Position numbers and translations under genes: made by a program
The notes under the pieces: generated by a model
Told to the model about the DNA's origin: nothing
The model's database searches: none
Seen by the model: only the letters and a program-made list of their open reading frames with translations
Assembly (NCBI RefSeq): GCF_049243985.1
Contig: NC_135384.1
Span: 11,900,501-11,964,500, forward strand
Length of the DNA stretch: 64,000 nucleotides
DNA from: Paroedura picta
Lineage: Eukaryota > Chordata > Lepidosauria > Squamata > Gekkonidae
Direction: 5' to 3'
Part shown: positions 20,078 to 32,565 of the stretch, piece by piece
Position numbering within the stretch: the stretch's first letter is position 1
Layout: each line of letters begins with the position of its first letter

Positions 20078-20943
20078 GTAAGTACATTGAAACCTGCCAC
20101 CATAATCAATGGCTTGGATCCAAGTGCTACACAAGAGAAAACATAAGTCAATTTAGCACAGTTTGCTTGTGCAAATTTTTGTGGAAAACTAGAAGCTTTC
20201 CCTGCTATGTATTATAGGGTTCAGGAATGGGTTCTACAAGATATTGCATACACCAACATAAAAAGAGGGGTACAAGAGCTCTAGTAGAAGCAGAAATTTG
20301 GTACTGGAGCCAAGCTAATGTCTGTACAATGCTGGAGAAAAAGCCAGTGGAAAGAGAAGAAAGATGTAGAATTTACAGAGTTGTGGGGTTTGGAATATCA
20401 CAATCTCAGTATTATTCCCCCTAGCGGTCAGGTCTTCTCACAATCAAATCAATAAATATTAAGAAACGAATATGTAAAAAGGTGAAAATGGTATGCACAA
20501 TAGGAATAGCAAAGAAAAAAAAGATATAAAATAAATGATCATGAACATCCTTGAAACAGAAATATACTGTGTGCCATATGTATGGAAGAACCTGGGCCTA
20601 AGACTGATCCAATACAAATATTTCTATTTAAAAGAGATATATCCATGCACGCATCTGAAGGACTGATGACAAAAGAGGGAGCTGAACTGTTTTGGTGAAA
20701 AAACAGTAGTTCATTAAACAATAGTCATTATCATTTTACTTTCCCTCTAACCGGTTAAATCTCATCAATTCTCAGATCATTACCACCTGAGTATGATATA
20801 CATACTCAGAGATCTATACACAGACAGCAAAGTCAGAATTAGCAATCACTCAATCAGTTACAAAACATGATACAGTTAAAAACATACATTTGCTCATAAT
20901 ATAAAATTACATAAAACAGTTTAGAGAGCTGTAATTTTTAATC

Positions 20944-21224
20944 AGAGCCTCTTGTGGCGCAGAGTGGTAAGGCAGCTATCTGAAAGCTTTGCCCATAAGG
21001 CTGGGAGTTCGATCCCAGCAGCCGGCTCAAGGTTGACTCAGCCTTCCATCCTTCCGAGGTCGGTAAAATGAGTACCCAGCTTGCTGGGGGGTAAACGGTA
21101 ATGACTGGGGAAGGCACTGGCAAACCACCCCATATTGAGTCTGCCATGAAAACGCTAGAGGGCGTCACCCCAAGGGTCAGACATGACTCGATGCTTGCAC
21201 AGGGGATACCTTTACCTTTACCTT
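20944..21224 (+). repeat. Sauria-type tRNA SINE with BovB-like tail
   Basis: Complete copy starting gagcctcttgtggcgcagag and ending in (TTTACC)n. It is flanked by a perfect 12-bp target duplication, taatttttaatc (20932-20943, 21225-21236). It lies in the candidate 5' intron of OR B1. Confidence 0.92.
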
Positions 21225-21747
21225 TAATTTTTAATCTTCAAGTCTACAGATTATCACACCATTTTTTCCTTTCCCCCCAAAACCCAAAATCAACAAAAAA
21301 CTAGTGATGGAATATATTTATGAGAAGATTCTGCCTGCCCCTTCAATAAGGTTTGGATCCAAACAAATAAAAAAGATACTACAATAATGCCAATATAATG
21401 GATGTTTAAAATAGTAAGACAGAATACTGATCTTGAAAACAAAATAGTTCCCCCAGTTCTTTTGCATTCTTCCTGGCATCACAAAAGAGAGAGATTGGGA
21501 TGTTCATAGCTTTTTGGCAAGCCTAAAATGCGGGAAATTAAGAATTCTATTGCCTACAAAACATCAAGCCAATATGTATGATGTGTGTGTCTTTGAGAAA
21601 CAGTACACTGTTTCTTATTCCTTGGTTTTTGAAAACTATATTTTGATTACTTTTTTACACTGTAGGTCCACAGCAATTTCAATTTGTTCACAGGAAACAT
21701 GTTTCGGTAGGACAAGTTAAAGAAACCTTTTCCAGTTCCTCGTCACC

Positions 21748-22698
21748 ATGAGTTTAAAGAACCTCTCCCAACCCATCATCAATGAAATTATTCTCCTTGG
21801 CTTCTCAAATCTCCATCAGTTTCAGAAACCACTCTTTGTCCTGTTCCTTGTCATGTACACACTGACTTTGCTTGGCAATGGGTTGGTCATTATTCTAATT
21901 GAGATAAATCACCGCCTCAAAACCCCGATGTACTATTTTCTCAAGAACCTCTCCTGGTTGGAGATCATCATCACGACAACCGTCACACCCAAGATGCTCA
22001 GCTTGCTCATCTTACAGGACAACACCATGTCTTTCTTTGCCTGTGCTCTGCAAGGATATATCTACTTTGTGGCTGGTACTTCTGAAGTTCTCTTGTTAGC
22101 CGCTATGTCAGTAGACCGCTACATGGCCATCTGTAACCCTCTGAGATATACCTCTATAATGAGAACCCAAGTCTGCCAGCTGATGGTACTGTCTTGTTGG
22201 TTGTGCAGCTTCTTTTCTATAACAATATCTATGGTTCTGAAGGCTGGACTGCCTTTCTGTGGCTCCAATGTTATTGATCATTTTTTCTGTGACAGTGGCC
22301 CTATGCTGGAGATGATTTGCTCTGACATTCACCTTCTCCGAGCCTTAGATTTGGCCCTCTCCTGCTTTACTCTCCTGAGCTCTGTATCTGTGACAACTGT
22401 CTCCTACATCTGCATCATTGTTACTGTGATGAGGATTCCTTCGGCCAAAGGCAGGAAGAAAGCTTTTAGCACTTGCAGCTCTCACATCACAGTAACCTCA
22501 CTCTATTATGGTAGCTCCATGTTCATCTACATCAAGCCAGCTGGCAAAACCTCGATGGATTTTAACAAGGTGGCCACGGTGCTTAACACAGTGGTAACCC
22601 CTTTGCTGAACCCCGTCATTTACACCTTCAGGAACAAAGTTGTGAAAGAGGCAGTGAGAGATGCCATTGGGACAATGCAGGCTGGTTTTCGAAAATGA
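21748..22698 (+). CDS. Olfactory receptor, class II (OR6-like), copy B1
   Basis: Intact single-exon OR of 316 residues. The ATG is in a good context (caccATGa). Hallmarks are the NLS glycosylation site at residue 5, GN in TM1 (residues 43-44), PMYYFLKNLSWLEI at 60-73, C99 with loop cysteines C171, C181 and C191, AMSVDRYMAICNPLRY at 119-134, KAFSTCSSH at 238-246 and PLLNPVIYTFRN at 285-296. It is unlike the array-A receptors and close to the two genes downstream (about 87% to B2). The subfamily assignment to an OR6-like group is by eye. It probably has a non-coding exon upstream (19980-20077). Confidence 0.96.
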   Translation: MSLKNLSQPIINEIILLGFSNLHQFQKPLFVLFLVMYTLTLLGNGLVIILIEINHRLKTPMYYFLKNLSWLEIIITTTVTPKMLSLLILQDNTMSFFACALQGYIYFVAGTSEVLLLAAMSVDRYMAICNPLRYTSIMRTQVCQLMVLSCWLCSFFSITISMVLKAGLPFCGSNVIDHFFCDSGPMLEMICSDIHLLRALDLALSCFTLLSSVSVTTVSYICIIVTVMRIPSAKGRKKAFSTCSSHITVTSLYYGSSMFIYIKPAGKTSMDFNKVATVLNTVVTPLLNPVIYTFRNKVVKEAVRDAIGTMQAGFRK

Positions 22699-24089
22699 GG
22701 CCCAAGATTGCATGCCATAGTGCCCAGACAGACCAAATATATAGTGAATGTTGCAAAGTGGTTGTAATTTTAAAAGAATGCCAGTAGAACAGGACATCAT
22801 AGAACATAGAACAGAATCATAGAATCATAGAACAGGACACCAAGCATATTTTCAGTCATTGAATCAAGCCAACCCAAGAGTCAAATGGTTCTAAAGGTCA
22901 TTTTCTTCTGCATGAATTATTAAGTACCCATTACAAAGGAAAGTAATATAAGGAGATCAGGAAAGCTCTTTAAAAATGTATTGGCCTCTGGACTTGCCAT
23001 GATGTTTTCAGCCTCTCCCTTAGGTCTCCAACTGCTGGCCTCTAAATCTCCTGGCTGGTGATCCAATTTCTGCTCTCTTGTCAGCAGCATGTTCCTTCTG
23101 GCCTCACTGTTGTCTCTTCTGCTTGCAATTTGTTGGGCCAGGTCACAAGTCCCCCATACTATTTGTTAATTCAGCTAAGATGATAATGAAAATAATGAAA
23201 ATGGTGGAATGCCGAGAGACGGGAATCCATCTCTACAAATGAATCATAGAATCATAGAGTTGGAAGGGGCCATACAGGCCATCTAGTCCAACCCCCTGCT
23301 CTACGCAGGATCAGCCCTAAGCATCCTAAAGCAAATGGATCTTTATTCCCTGTGAAGATTTATTTATGAGAGAACTGTTCTAAAATGAGCAACCAATAGC
23401 ATATGACACCTCTGAGGTTCTCTAGAACTAGTAGTAGCTTAAGTGATAAATGTTGGCTTTGTAGTTTTGGGAAGGGCCCTGATTTCCAACACGTATAGTA
23501 GGGGAGTTTCAGAGCGCAGTTATTTTGGGTAATGTTTCCTCAGGTTCTTCATGATATTTGAAACATCACTCTTTCAATGAATCCATTCCTCCAGTGAAAT
23601 TATTTTATTGCATTTAAATCGTGCTAAAAGTATAGATGGCAGCAAGAAAGATTTTTGCCAGGCGTTGGAAGACATGGAGCCAACAAAAGAGAATGGATGT
23701 TAACAGTTCATGAGACTCTGTGAACTGTAAAATTAAGTGCAATGTAACCTTTTGGGAACCTGAAGAAGGGATTTGGCAACCCTTAATTAGGATTTTTTTT
23801 TCATTTAGTGGTAGAGCGATACATAGGACAGTGTGGTTTGTTAGTTAGAAATGATTGTATGTCAGCTACTTCTCAAGCTGAATATTGTTTTTCATAATTA
23901 TCATTTATGTAACGTCATTATAATGGATCTTATATGGTTTTCAAAAGTAAATGGGCATCTTTAATGTTAAAAACAGCATAAAACAACTTACAATATTTAA
24001 CATTCACACTGTTCCTGTAAAATTAAAATATCATAACCAATTCAGTTTAAGTTGTGAATAACTCATTAGACCATTTATGTATATTAGAT
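22699..24089. other. 3' flank of OR B1, no gene
   Basis: 22805-22840 and 23243-23330 carry aatcatagaatcatagagtt and tctagtccaaccccctgc, typical of the minus-strand 3' end of CR1-type LINEs. 23620-23705 resembles the end of an L1-type ORF2 in plus orientation (IFARRWKTW). 23760-23850 matches 31736-31830 and marks shared B-unit flank. Confidence 0.55.
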
Positions 24090-24470
24090 CAGTGGTCCCC
24101 AACCTTTTTATCACTGGAGACCGGTCAACACTTGGTAGTTTTACTGAGGCCTGGGGGGGGGGGAGGTAGTCTTTTGTCGAGGGACCTCACCATCACCATC
24201 TGAACCCCTGCTCCACTTGCTTTCCCGTGAGTGTCCCTGACTTCCCGCCACCCACTGGGGGGCGCTGCCAGCAGCAGCTGTACAGTGGCACGTCGAGGGG
24301 GAGCCCCAGCCATGGCAGCTGCTGGAGAGCACCAAAGATGAGCTGGCAGCAGAGTCGCAGGGCAGCCCCCAAGGCAGCAGCCGGGGAGGAGGACGAGGAG
24401 GAGCCGCAGTCCAGTACCAACTGATCCATGGACCAGTCCTGGTCCCCGGACCGGGGGTTGGGGACCACTG
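24090..24470 (+). mobile_element. hAT-type MITE, copy 1
   Basis: Perfect 15-bp terminal inverted repeats (cagtggtccccaacc and ggttggggaccactg). It has a perfect 8-bp target duplication tattagat (24082-24089, 24471-24478). It is 381 bp, GC-rich and has no transposase; the 8-bp target places it with the hAT superfamily. Confidence 0.92.
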
Positions 24471-24478
24471 TATTAGAT

Positions 24479-26044
24479 CATTGGCCTTTGTATCTCTTTA
24501 AAGACTTGATATCATTAACTGTAATATCTTCTGTGAAATAAAGGTACCTTTCAGTCCATTGGTTTTTCCGCGACAAATATTACCCACAAATAAAACTAGG
24601 GACTTCATACATATCCACTGCTTCAGGATGTTTGTGAATGCTGCAGTGCAAAACACAAAATAAATCCCCAAAATATTGGCCTGCACAATCCCCAGACCTC
24701 CTCCACACACACCTTTTGCATTGGAAGAAAAACATCTCCATCATAATCATCCTCTGAAAATAAGTTAGGCATTTCCAAAATCACCATCCAGCTTCAGAAT
24801 ATCGATGGGAGTCCCGGTGTGCAAAACCAAGATAATTGAAACATCCTGGCCTAGTTTATCTTCAAATCTTTTCCCCTAATTTGCACCAGAAGCTATGATT
24901 GGCACTGTCAGGTATAACACAGTTAAACATAAAGCTGCACACCTCCATGTTGCCACTCGCAGTTGCAGTAGACTTCCTGGTATGAGCAACCACCAGAGAA
25001 CCCCTCCTGCCATGTTTTTTTGCAATGGAAGCGGTGGCTAATTGTGTCAGGCATAACTAAATAAATAAATAAAATGGGGGGGGGGGTAAAAAAACCAATG
25101 ACAGCCTGACTCTCACAAGGTATGTGGAACATATACCTGCTCTGGGGCTCCTTGTTCCCCACTCCGCCTCTCTCTCTCACACACAAACACACAAAAACTC
25201 TTTCTCCCATTCTCCCCTGCTCTCACCCCCTTACCTCTGCTTGCCTGACCCTCCTTTCTGGTCCCTCCCTATTCCTTCCCATCCCCACCCCAGACTTCCT
25301 CCTCCCATCCATCTCCCTTCCTCCCATTTTGCTACGGGATGACAAAACGACATGACCTCAGTTCAAATAAAATGTCCTTTTAAGTGTGCACAGTAATATT
25401 GGGATCAGGCAGCTAAAGCACATTCCTGTTTGAGTTTTCTGGTGACGGGGGATGAATGGGGAAAGAGGTGGGGCATGTGATGAAGCAGCCCTCTCCTTAT
25501 TTGCTTGGTGTCCATGCTCTGTGTTTTAAGTTTTTATCGTGAACACAAATTCATCGGGGTCCAGTTACCATGGCCAGCCTGTCACAAATCTACCCAAACA
25601 TTATACAGACCATTATACAAAGTATCCCCAAAAGTATCCCAAAAGTATCCCAAAAAAGAGATCTAGTTAAATGTTTCATTGTTGTGGTGTGATCCCGAAA
25701 CAATGTGGAAGTGTGAGGGTTTTACTGTTGTGGCAACACGGAATTGTATTTTTTTAATGATTTGGGGATTTGGGAGGGATGGAAGTTTGAGTCTCCAAAA
25801 CAAGCACTGTGAAGGGATTGGTGGCTCACATTTATTGACAACCCGAGGAGCGGGGAGAGAAGTGCAAGTTGTCCATGCTTTCAGCTTCTCTGTCACTTCG
25901 TCAGAAAGGGAAAAGCCAAGACAAGGCACCTGGATAACAGGGAAGGAGTCTTTCATCAGGAAATGTGCAAACGCATGGTTTTCTATTGCACGTTTGCAAG
26001 CAGGAGGTGGCGCCCATTTTATGCCTCTGTACGGAAATGGTCCT
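24479..26044. other. Spacer, no supported gene
   Basis: Includes a CT-rich stretch at 25140-25330 and a three-fold aaagtatcccaa repeat near 25620-25655. Open frames at 25663-26097 on both strands overlap each other, show no domain and are not called. The block from about 26045 matches sequence upstream of OR B1 and B3. Confidence 0.5.
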
Positions 26045-26394
26045 TGTTTCATTGCATGATCTTTGAAGGGAGCTACATTATGACCAGCAGAGGGCACTCA
26101 AGTGTATTATCAGCCTTTCCTTAACATTGTGCAAAGGAGGCAATTTTGTGCTTGTTGCCCTATAATGATAAGGCTTATTGTTCCTTCCATATTAGAAATA
26201 TAGAGCTGAGGGCAAGAGACAGAGTTTTGCTCAAGAACACTGGATGACTTCCTGGCAGTGGTGAAGTCAGAATCCAGGTCACAAGGCCACCGACTTCTGA
26301 AAACAACGCCACTGCTAAAAATGGCAAGATAAAATGTATTTTTGTGTTTCAGAAGAGATGAAAATACATCTGTGATTTGTGGGTCTCAAGTGGG

Positions 26395-26455
26395 ACCTCC
26401 CAATAGAGTATGGTTCTTTTAAACAAATTCTATTCACTCCTTAATTGGAATGGTT
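26395..26455 (+). promoter_or_regulatory. Conserved upstream element of OR B2 with TAATTG core
   Basis: cactccttaattggaatgg at 26436-26453, preceded by gggacctcccaatagagta (shared with B3) and tggttcttttaaacaaatt. Interpretation as for OR B1. Confidence 0.5.
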
Positions 26456-26605
26456 TTTCTAAGATAAATGAATATACTAATTGATCTAATACACGCGAGA
26501 TGAAGAATCTGTCACATATTTTGCAAGAATCATCCTAGGTCATGTATCTTGAAATAACCTTTCCAATAGCATAGCCACTGCTGAAAATATTTTGCTCTGG
26601 ACTTG

Positions 26606-26705
26606 ACCGGAGAAAGGAAAGTGACATTTCAGTGATTCAAAAGAAGCAGTTACAGAACTGTACCATTGGACTTTGCATGGAAACTCACCCCCAAAAGAAA
26701 AAAAA
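26606..26705 (+). promoter_or_regulatory. Candidate non-coding first exon of OR B2
   Basis: Conserved block (tgacatttcagtgattcaaa, gcatggaaactcaccc) ending at donor gtaagta (26706). The acceptor (tttatgctctag) ends at 28224, again 82 nt before the ATG; the intron is 1519 nt. Confidence 0.52.
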
Positions 26706-28306
26706 GTAAGTATATTGACTACAACATAGTATACAACAAGTATATTGACTACTACAACCAATGGCTTGAATCCAAGTGAAACGGAAGTGGAAAACTAAAT
26801 CATCTTAGTATAGTTTTTGCAAATTTTTGTTCAAAACCAAAAGCTTTCCCTGCTATGAATTATATGGTACAGAAATGGGGTACAAGAGGTCTAGCAGAAG
26901 CAGAAATCTGGTGCTGGATCCAAGCTCATGTCTGCACAGTGCTGGAGAAAATGAAGTATATAGAATTGAGAGATAGTTCAATTTTAAAGAAATGCACAAA
27001 TTTAAATTAAAGACGTGAACATGTTAAAGAGTTGCAAACTTTAAAATACATGACACCTTTGAAGGACTGATAACAAAAGAAAAAGCTGAATTATTTTGGT
27101 TAAAAATCAGAATTTCATGAAACAATAGTCCTTCATATGGGATTGCTGTTGTGCTTGTGAAAGGAAATCTTTTGTTCAGATATTAATGTATTTATTTATC
27201 ATTTTTTTGCATTTTAATTTTTTAATTATGGAAAGAATAGATTTAAAAGATTATAAGAAAAACATATTTTAACTTACTATTACATTACTTGATAAATAAT
27301 GCTATATTATTATTTTACTTCACCTCCAACTAGTTTAAATTTCATAAACTATCAATTCATTAGACCCTTTTCAATATGATATATATACCCAGAGATCTAT
27401 ACTCTTTAATCTTCAAGTCTATGGATTATCCAATGATTATTTTTCTCTTCCTTTAAAAAAAAATCAACAAAAATTAGAGATGGAATTTATTTAAGAGAAA
27501 ATTCTCCCTCCCACCCCCAGTAGATAATGTACCACCTTTGGATCCAACCAAGAGAAAAGTTATTACAATAATTTTAATATATTAGAAAATTACAGATATA
27601 AATTAGAAATTAGAATATTATTACAAATGAACAGGCCTTTTGGATTAATTTTAAAAGTTAGGGTCCATCTCATACTTTTGATACTTTGCCAGGAACTAGC
27701 CCCACTGAACAGAATAGGATTCCCCTGTTGATCTGCCCATGATTGCTCCCTTAATGACCCTAAGTTTGAGAACCACTGGTTTAGAGAATGAGGACAAAGG
27801 TGCAGTATATGTACTGCATGGGAGGAGAACGTAAGAAAAAGTGTTTGATAGATGTCAGTCCTTTTTTCCAAGGTAAAAGGGATTGGCCATATAGTGATAG
27901 AGCTCAAGAAAATACCGTGAGAGACAAAAACAGGGCAAAATGTTGATTATAACAAAATTCGTTCTGACACCAAGGCCTTTACAAAAGTTAAAATTAGTTT
28001 CCAAAATTCTATTTCTTTAATTGTGGTATCAGAAAGAGAGACATAGAGAGAGAGAAAGAGATCTGGGTGTTCATCGCTTTTCTGTGAGCTGGAAACAAGG
28101 AAAATTAAGGAGGCTATTACCTACAAAATTCTAGACAATGTATGGGATGTTTATGTGTGTTTGAGACAGAGTACAATGATCCTTGATTTAAAAAATATAT
28201 TTTGATTACTTTTTTATGCTCTAGGTTCTCAATAATTGGAGTTTGTTGAGAGGAAAGATATATCAGTAGGATAAATTAAGGAAACCTTTTCCAGTTCCTC
28301 ATCAAC

Positions 28307-29257
28307 ATGAGTTTAAAGAACTTTACCCAACCCATCATCATTGAAATTATTCTCCTCGGCTTCTCAAATCTCCACCAGCTTCAGAAACCACTCTTCCTCC
28401 TGTTCCTTGTCATGTACACACTGACTTTGCTTGGCAATGGGTTGGTCATTATTCTGATTGAGATGGATCACCGCCTCAAAACCCCAATGTATTATTTTCT
28501 CAAGAACCTCTCCTGGTTGGAGATCATCATCACAACAAGTGTCACACCCAAAATGCTTGGCCTGTTCATCTTACAGGACAATATGATGTCTTTATTTACC
28601 TGTATTCTGCAAGGATATATCTACTTTGTGGCTGGTACTTCTGAAGTTCTCTTGTTAGCTGCTATGTCAGTAGATCGCTACATGGCCATCTGTAACCCTC
28701 TGAGATATACCTCTATAATGAGAACCCAAGTTTGCCAGTTGATGGTACTGTCTTGTTGGTTGTGCAGTTTCCTTTCTATAACACTACCTACGGTTCTGAT
28801 GATGGGATTGCCTTTTTGTGGCTCCAATGTTATTGATCATTTTTTCTGTGACAGTGGTCCTATACTGGAGATGATTTGTGCTGACATTCGTTTTCTTCAA
28901 GCCTTAGACTTGGCAGTCTCCTGCTTGACCCTCCTGAGTTCTGTATCTATAACAGCTGTCTCCTACGTCTGCATCATTGTTACTGTGCTGAGGATTCCTT
29001 CTGCCAAAGGCAGGAAGAAAGCCTTTAGCACTTGCAGCTCTCATATCACAGTAACCTCACTCTATTATGGCAGCTCCATGTTCATCTACATCAAACCAGC
29101 TGGCAAAAACTCTGCAGATTTTAACAAATTGGCCACGGTGCTTAACACATTGGTAACCCCTTTGCTGAACCCCATCATTTACACCTTCAGGAACAAGGTT
29201 GTGAAAGAAGCCCTGAAAGATGCCATTGGGAAAATGCGGGCTGGTTTTCAAAAATGA
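28307..29257 (+). CDS. Olfactory receptor, class II (OR6-like), copy B2
   Basis: Intact single-exon OR of 316 residues, same length as B1 and B3 without indels. The N-terminal glycosylation site is NFT (residue 5). SVDRYMAICNPLRY, KAFSTCSSH and PLLNPIIYTFRN are present. About 41 of 316 residues differ from B1. They concentrate between TM3 and TM5 (for example TLPTVLMMGLPF against TISMVLKAGLPF in TM4/loop 2, and ADIRFLQALDLA before TM5), which is where odorant contacts are usually found. The gene order, the 82-nt leader and the upstream exon match its neighbours. Confidence 0.96.
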   Translation: MSLKNFTQPIIIEIILLGFSNLHQLQKPLFLLFLVMYTLTLLGNGLVIILIEMDHRLKTPMYYFLKNLSWLEIIITTSVTPKMLGLFILQDNMMSLFTCILQGYIYFVAGTSEVLLLAAMSVDRYMAICNPLRYTSIMRTQVCQLMVLSCWLCSFLSITLPTVLMMGLPFCGSNVIDHFFCDSGPILEMICADIRFLQALDLAVSCLTLLSSVSITAVSYVCIIVTVLRIPSAKGRKKAFSTCSSHITVTSLYYGSSMFIYIKPAGKNSADFNKLATVLNTLVTPLLNPIIYTFRNKVVKEALKDAIGKMRAGFQK

Positions 29258-30429
29258 AGCCCAAGATTTCAAGCCATAGTGCCCAATCAGGCCAAATATA
29301 CTACAAACGTTGCAACATAATTGTAACTTTTAAAAACAATGCCAATACCATAATCATAGAACAGGGGACCAAATGTGCTTCAGACATTGAGTTACATCAA
29401 CCCAAAGGACAATGGGTTCTAAGGACAATTTTCTTCTGCATGAATGTCAAAGTACACACATGCATATTTTAAATACAGAGAACATCAGAATTTCTGAAAA
29501 AAATTCTATGTCTCTGCACTTGACTCCACCCTCTCTCTTAGGTATTCAACTGCTGGCATCTAAATCTACTGGCAGGTCATCCAATTTCTGCTCCCAGAGC
29601 AGCAGTACTTTCCCCCAGACCTTACAGTTGTCTCTTCTGCCTGCAATTTTTGGGGTCAGGTTGCCAGTCCTACCTATCATTTATTAATTCAACTTAAATA
29701 TAAAGATGATAATGAGCACAATAAAGATGGTAGAATGCTGAGAAATTGGAATTTATCTGTACAAAGGGATCATTATTTTCTGTGAAGATTTATTTAGGAG
29801 GGAACAGTTTTTTTTAAGGATTAATCATTTATCTTTATTTATCTTTATCCATGGTTTCTCTATATGTTTGTGAAACAGCTTGGGGGGTGGAATGTGTCCA
29901 ATTGTCCAAGTTGGAATAGCTCCTGCAGCCCCCACGCTCTGTCCCTGGACTCTAGCCTCTTTGCTCTCAAATGCATCAGATATTTGCTAGCTGATAGCTG
30001 AAATAACAGAACTCGTGGCTGAATTCTTTGCCACTATGATACAAAGGGACAATTGGCTAAGCAAGAAACAGTTCTAGACCAGGGGCATCTACAGTTGGTG
30101 GAAATTGCTGATTGCTGGGCATTTTGGAGGAATGTATTGTTGGTTTCTGCTTATTTTATTTCATGTGTTTTATTTCAGACTATGTAATTACTATCAATTA
30201 ATTATGAATTATCTCTTTTTTGACAATGTTTTTATATGCCATTAAAGGTTTCTTTGATTTGATTTGCATCAGCTCTCTCTATGGATGGTGAAATTGTGTG
30301 CATTTGTGCTTCAAGCTCATCATTTGTGCTTCAAGCTTCAAGGACAACAAATATATTTAAAGCTGTCGATCTCTGAACCTTTAATCTTTTAAATATTTAA
30401 TTTATTTCTTTGTTAATTTTAATAACAAT
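29258..30429. other. 3' flank of OR B2, no gene
   Basis: The first ~450 bp are homologous to the flank of B1. Further on, 30215-30260 (ccattaaaggtttctttgatt) resembles a LINE 3' end. A ~19-bp direct repeat catttgtgcttcaagct occurs twice near 30301-30340. No coding region is supported. Confidence 0.5.
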
Positions 30430-31735
30430 ATGTTTTTTTTTTCATCATTTTAATTTTTATAAAAGACTATAAAGACAGAAAATCACCTAAGCAATCTAAA
30501 CCAGTGGTCCCCAACCTTTTTATCACTGGGGACCGGTCAACCCTTGACAATTTTACTGAGGCCCGGGGAGGGGTAGTCTTTTGCTGAGGGACGTCAGCGC
30601 CTCCTAAGCCCCTGCTCCACTTGCTTTCCTGCTGGTGCCCCTGACTTCCCAGCAGCAGCTGTGCAGTGCCATGCTGAGGAGGAGCCCCAGCCATGGCGGC
30701 CGATGGAGAGCACCAAATGTGAGCCTGTGGCAGAGTGGCAGGGCAGCCCCCGAGGCAGCAGCCGGGGAGGAGGATGAGGAGGAGCCGCAGCCCATTACTG
30801 ACTGATCCACGGACCGGTTCTAGTCCCCAGACCGGGGGTTGGGGACCACTGATCTAAACAATTCCCCCTCGACCCCCATGTCTCTTCTTTTGCTTCTTTG
30901 CCTTATTTGGCAAGATAGTTCAAATAAAAAGACCACTGTTCACAAAATTCTTCTTCAGTCTTCTTGTTTACCATAGATGAAAGTTTAACTATTTTAGCCA
31001 ATTCAGCAAGTTTGTCCAGCCAATCATCTACAGTTGGTATGTCCTGGGATTTCTATTTCTTAGTAATTACTAATCTTGCTGCTATTGTAGATTATAATAA
31101 TAGATTTCTTGCTTGGAAAGGAATACACGGGTGGAACATTTAACAACATAGTGGATATTTAAGTGCAGACATTTTCTCTAAGATTACGTGAATCATTACT
31201 TGTATATCTTATCACACCTCCACCACATGTGAAAAAAGAGCCCACTTTTTCACAACATTTCCAGCACCTATTGTCAGCATTTTTTTTGCAATTTTTGCAA
31301 TCCCTTTTGGAGTTATATACCATCTATAAAACATTTTATACCAATTCTCTTGTAATAATTGATTGTTGGTTAGTCTAGGAATTTTACACCATATATATTC
31401 CCATTGTTCTAATACTACATTCATTTCTATATTTTGCATCCATTTAGTAATACAATCTTTAACACACTCAGTTTCCGTTGCCTATCTCAACAACAATTTA
31501 TAATTTTGGCCTTGTAGGTGTGGTTTATCTTATACCAATATATTCTCAAACTTCAGGGATGGAGTCCCTGGATCTGGTGGTTTACAGAACTCTATGTTAA
31601 ATCTGGACAAAATCTGATTATGTTCCAACCATAGAATTTGGAAATTTTCTTCCAGAGTTTGTAATTTCTTGAAACTGACTAATTTAGTCAAGAAGTCTTT
31701 GTATTTCCGGCATATAATTCTTCTTTGTTGGGCTT
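30430..31735 (-). repeat. L1-like LINE ORF2 3' fragment, split by a MITE
   Basis: On the minus strand from about 31735 it encodes broken ORF2 C-terminal sequence: ENWYKMFYRWYITPKGIAK and a CWKCCEKVGSFF zinc-finger-like box. These match the L1 pattern of a WYR-TP segment followed by C-x2-C...H. The poly(T) at 30432-30441 is probably the reversed A-tail. The hAT MITE at 30502-30851 interrupts it. Confidence 0.7.
30502..30851 (+). mobile_element. hAT-type MITE, copy 2
   Basis: Same family and ends as 24090-24470, 350 bp. It has a perfect 8-bp target duplication atctaaac (30494-30501, 30852-30859). The target differs from copy 1, so the two insertions are independent. Confidence 0.92.
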
Positions 31736-32189
31736 TATGAAGAAGGAAGATGACAACCCATACTTAGGTGTTTTAATTTAGTGTTAAGAGTGATACATAA
31801 AACAGAGTGGATTGTTAGTTAGAAATTAACATAACCAGTTTTGAAAACATATATTGTCAAATATTCCTAATATTCTGAATTCCAAAAGTTTTCATTTCAT
31901 GATCCTTGAGGAAAACTACAGCATGACCACCAGAGAGCACTCGAGTATCAGCCTTTCCTTAACATTGTGCAAAGAAACTTCGGAGGCCTTTCTGTGCTAG
32001 GTGCCCTCTAATGACAAGGATTATTGTTCCTCCCAAATTAGAAATATAGAGCTGAGGGCAAGAGACAGAGTTTTGCTCAAGGACATTGGATGACCTGCTG
32101 GCTGAGGTGAGGTCTGATTCCAGGTCATAAGATCACCACACCCTGAAAATGACAACGCCTCTTAGTTTTAGAAGAGATGAAAATACACC

Positions 32190-32270
32190 TGTGATTCATG
32201 GGTCCCAAGTGGGACCTCCCAATAGAGCAAGGTTCCTTTAAACAAATTGTCTTCACTCCTTAATTGGAAT
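32190..32270 (+). promoter_or_regulatory. Conserved upstream element of OR B3 with TAATTG core
   Basis: cactccttaattggaat at 32254-32270, with gggtcccaagtgggacc upstream at about 32200. The latter is a partial TCCC...GGGA palindrome loosely like an O/E (EBF) site but with 4-nt spacing. Interpretation as for OR B1. Confidence 0.5.
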
Positions 32271-32466
32271 CTTTTTTCTAAGACAAATGAATATACTAAT
32301 GACTATAACACTTAAGACATGAAGAATCTCTCATATGTCTTGCAAGAATTATCCTAGGTCACATACCTTGAAATAAACATCCCTGTAGCATTGCTGCTAC
32401 AGAAGATACTTTGCTTTGCAGTTGACCTAGAATGATGCTTCTGCCTGTCTGAGAAATCCATGGGGC

Positions 32467-32565
32467 TCGCAACCTGAGGCAGAGAAGATTCATTTCAGTG
32501 ACACAAAGAACTGTATCATCAACCTTTGAATGGAAACTCACCAGGAAAAGGGAAAAGGGGAAAAG
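32467..32565 (+). promoter_or_regulatory. Candidate non-coding first exon of OR B3
   Basis: Conserved block (gattcatttcagtgaca, atcaacctttgaatgg) ending at donor gtaagtata (32566). The acceptor (tttctttgctccag) ends at 33742, 82 nt before the ATG; the intron is 1177 nt. Confidence 0.55.

Noticed and set aside
25663-26097. Opposed 144-aa and 126-aa open frames
   Set aside because: They overlap each other on opposite strands and show no recognisable motif. The sequence partly aligns with non-coding flank of other B units.
32195-32210. O/E (EBF) site at gggtcccaagtgggacc
   Set aside because: Half-sites are spaced by 4 rather than 2 nt and the first half is altered in B2 and missing in B1, so it is not called as a separate site.
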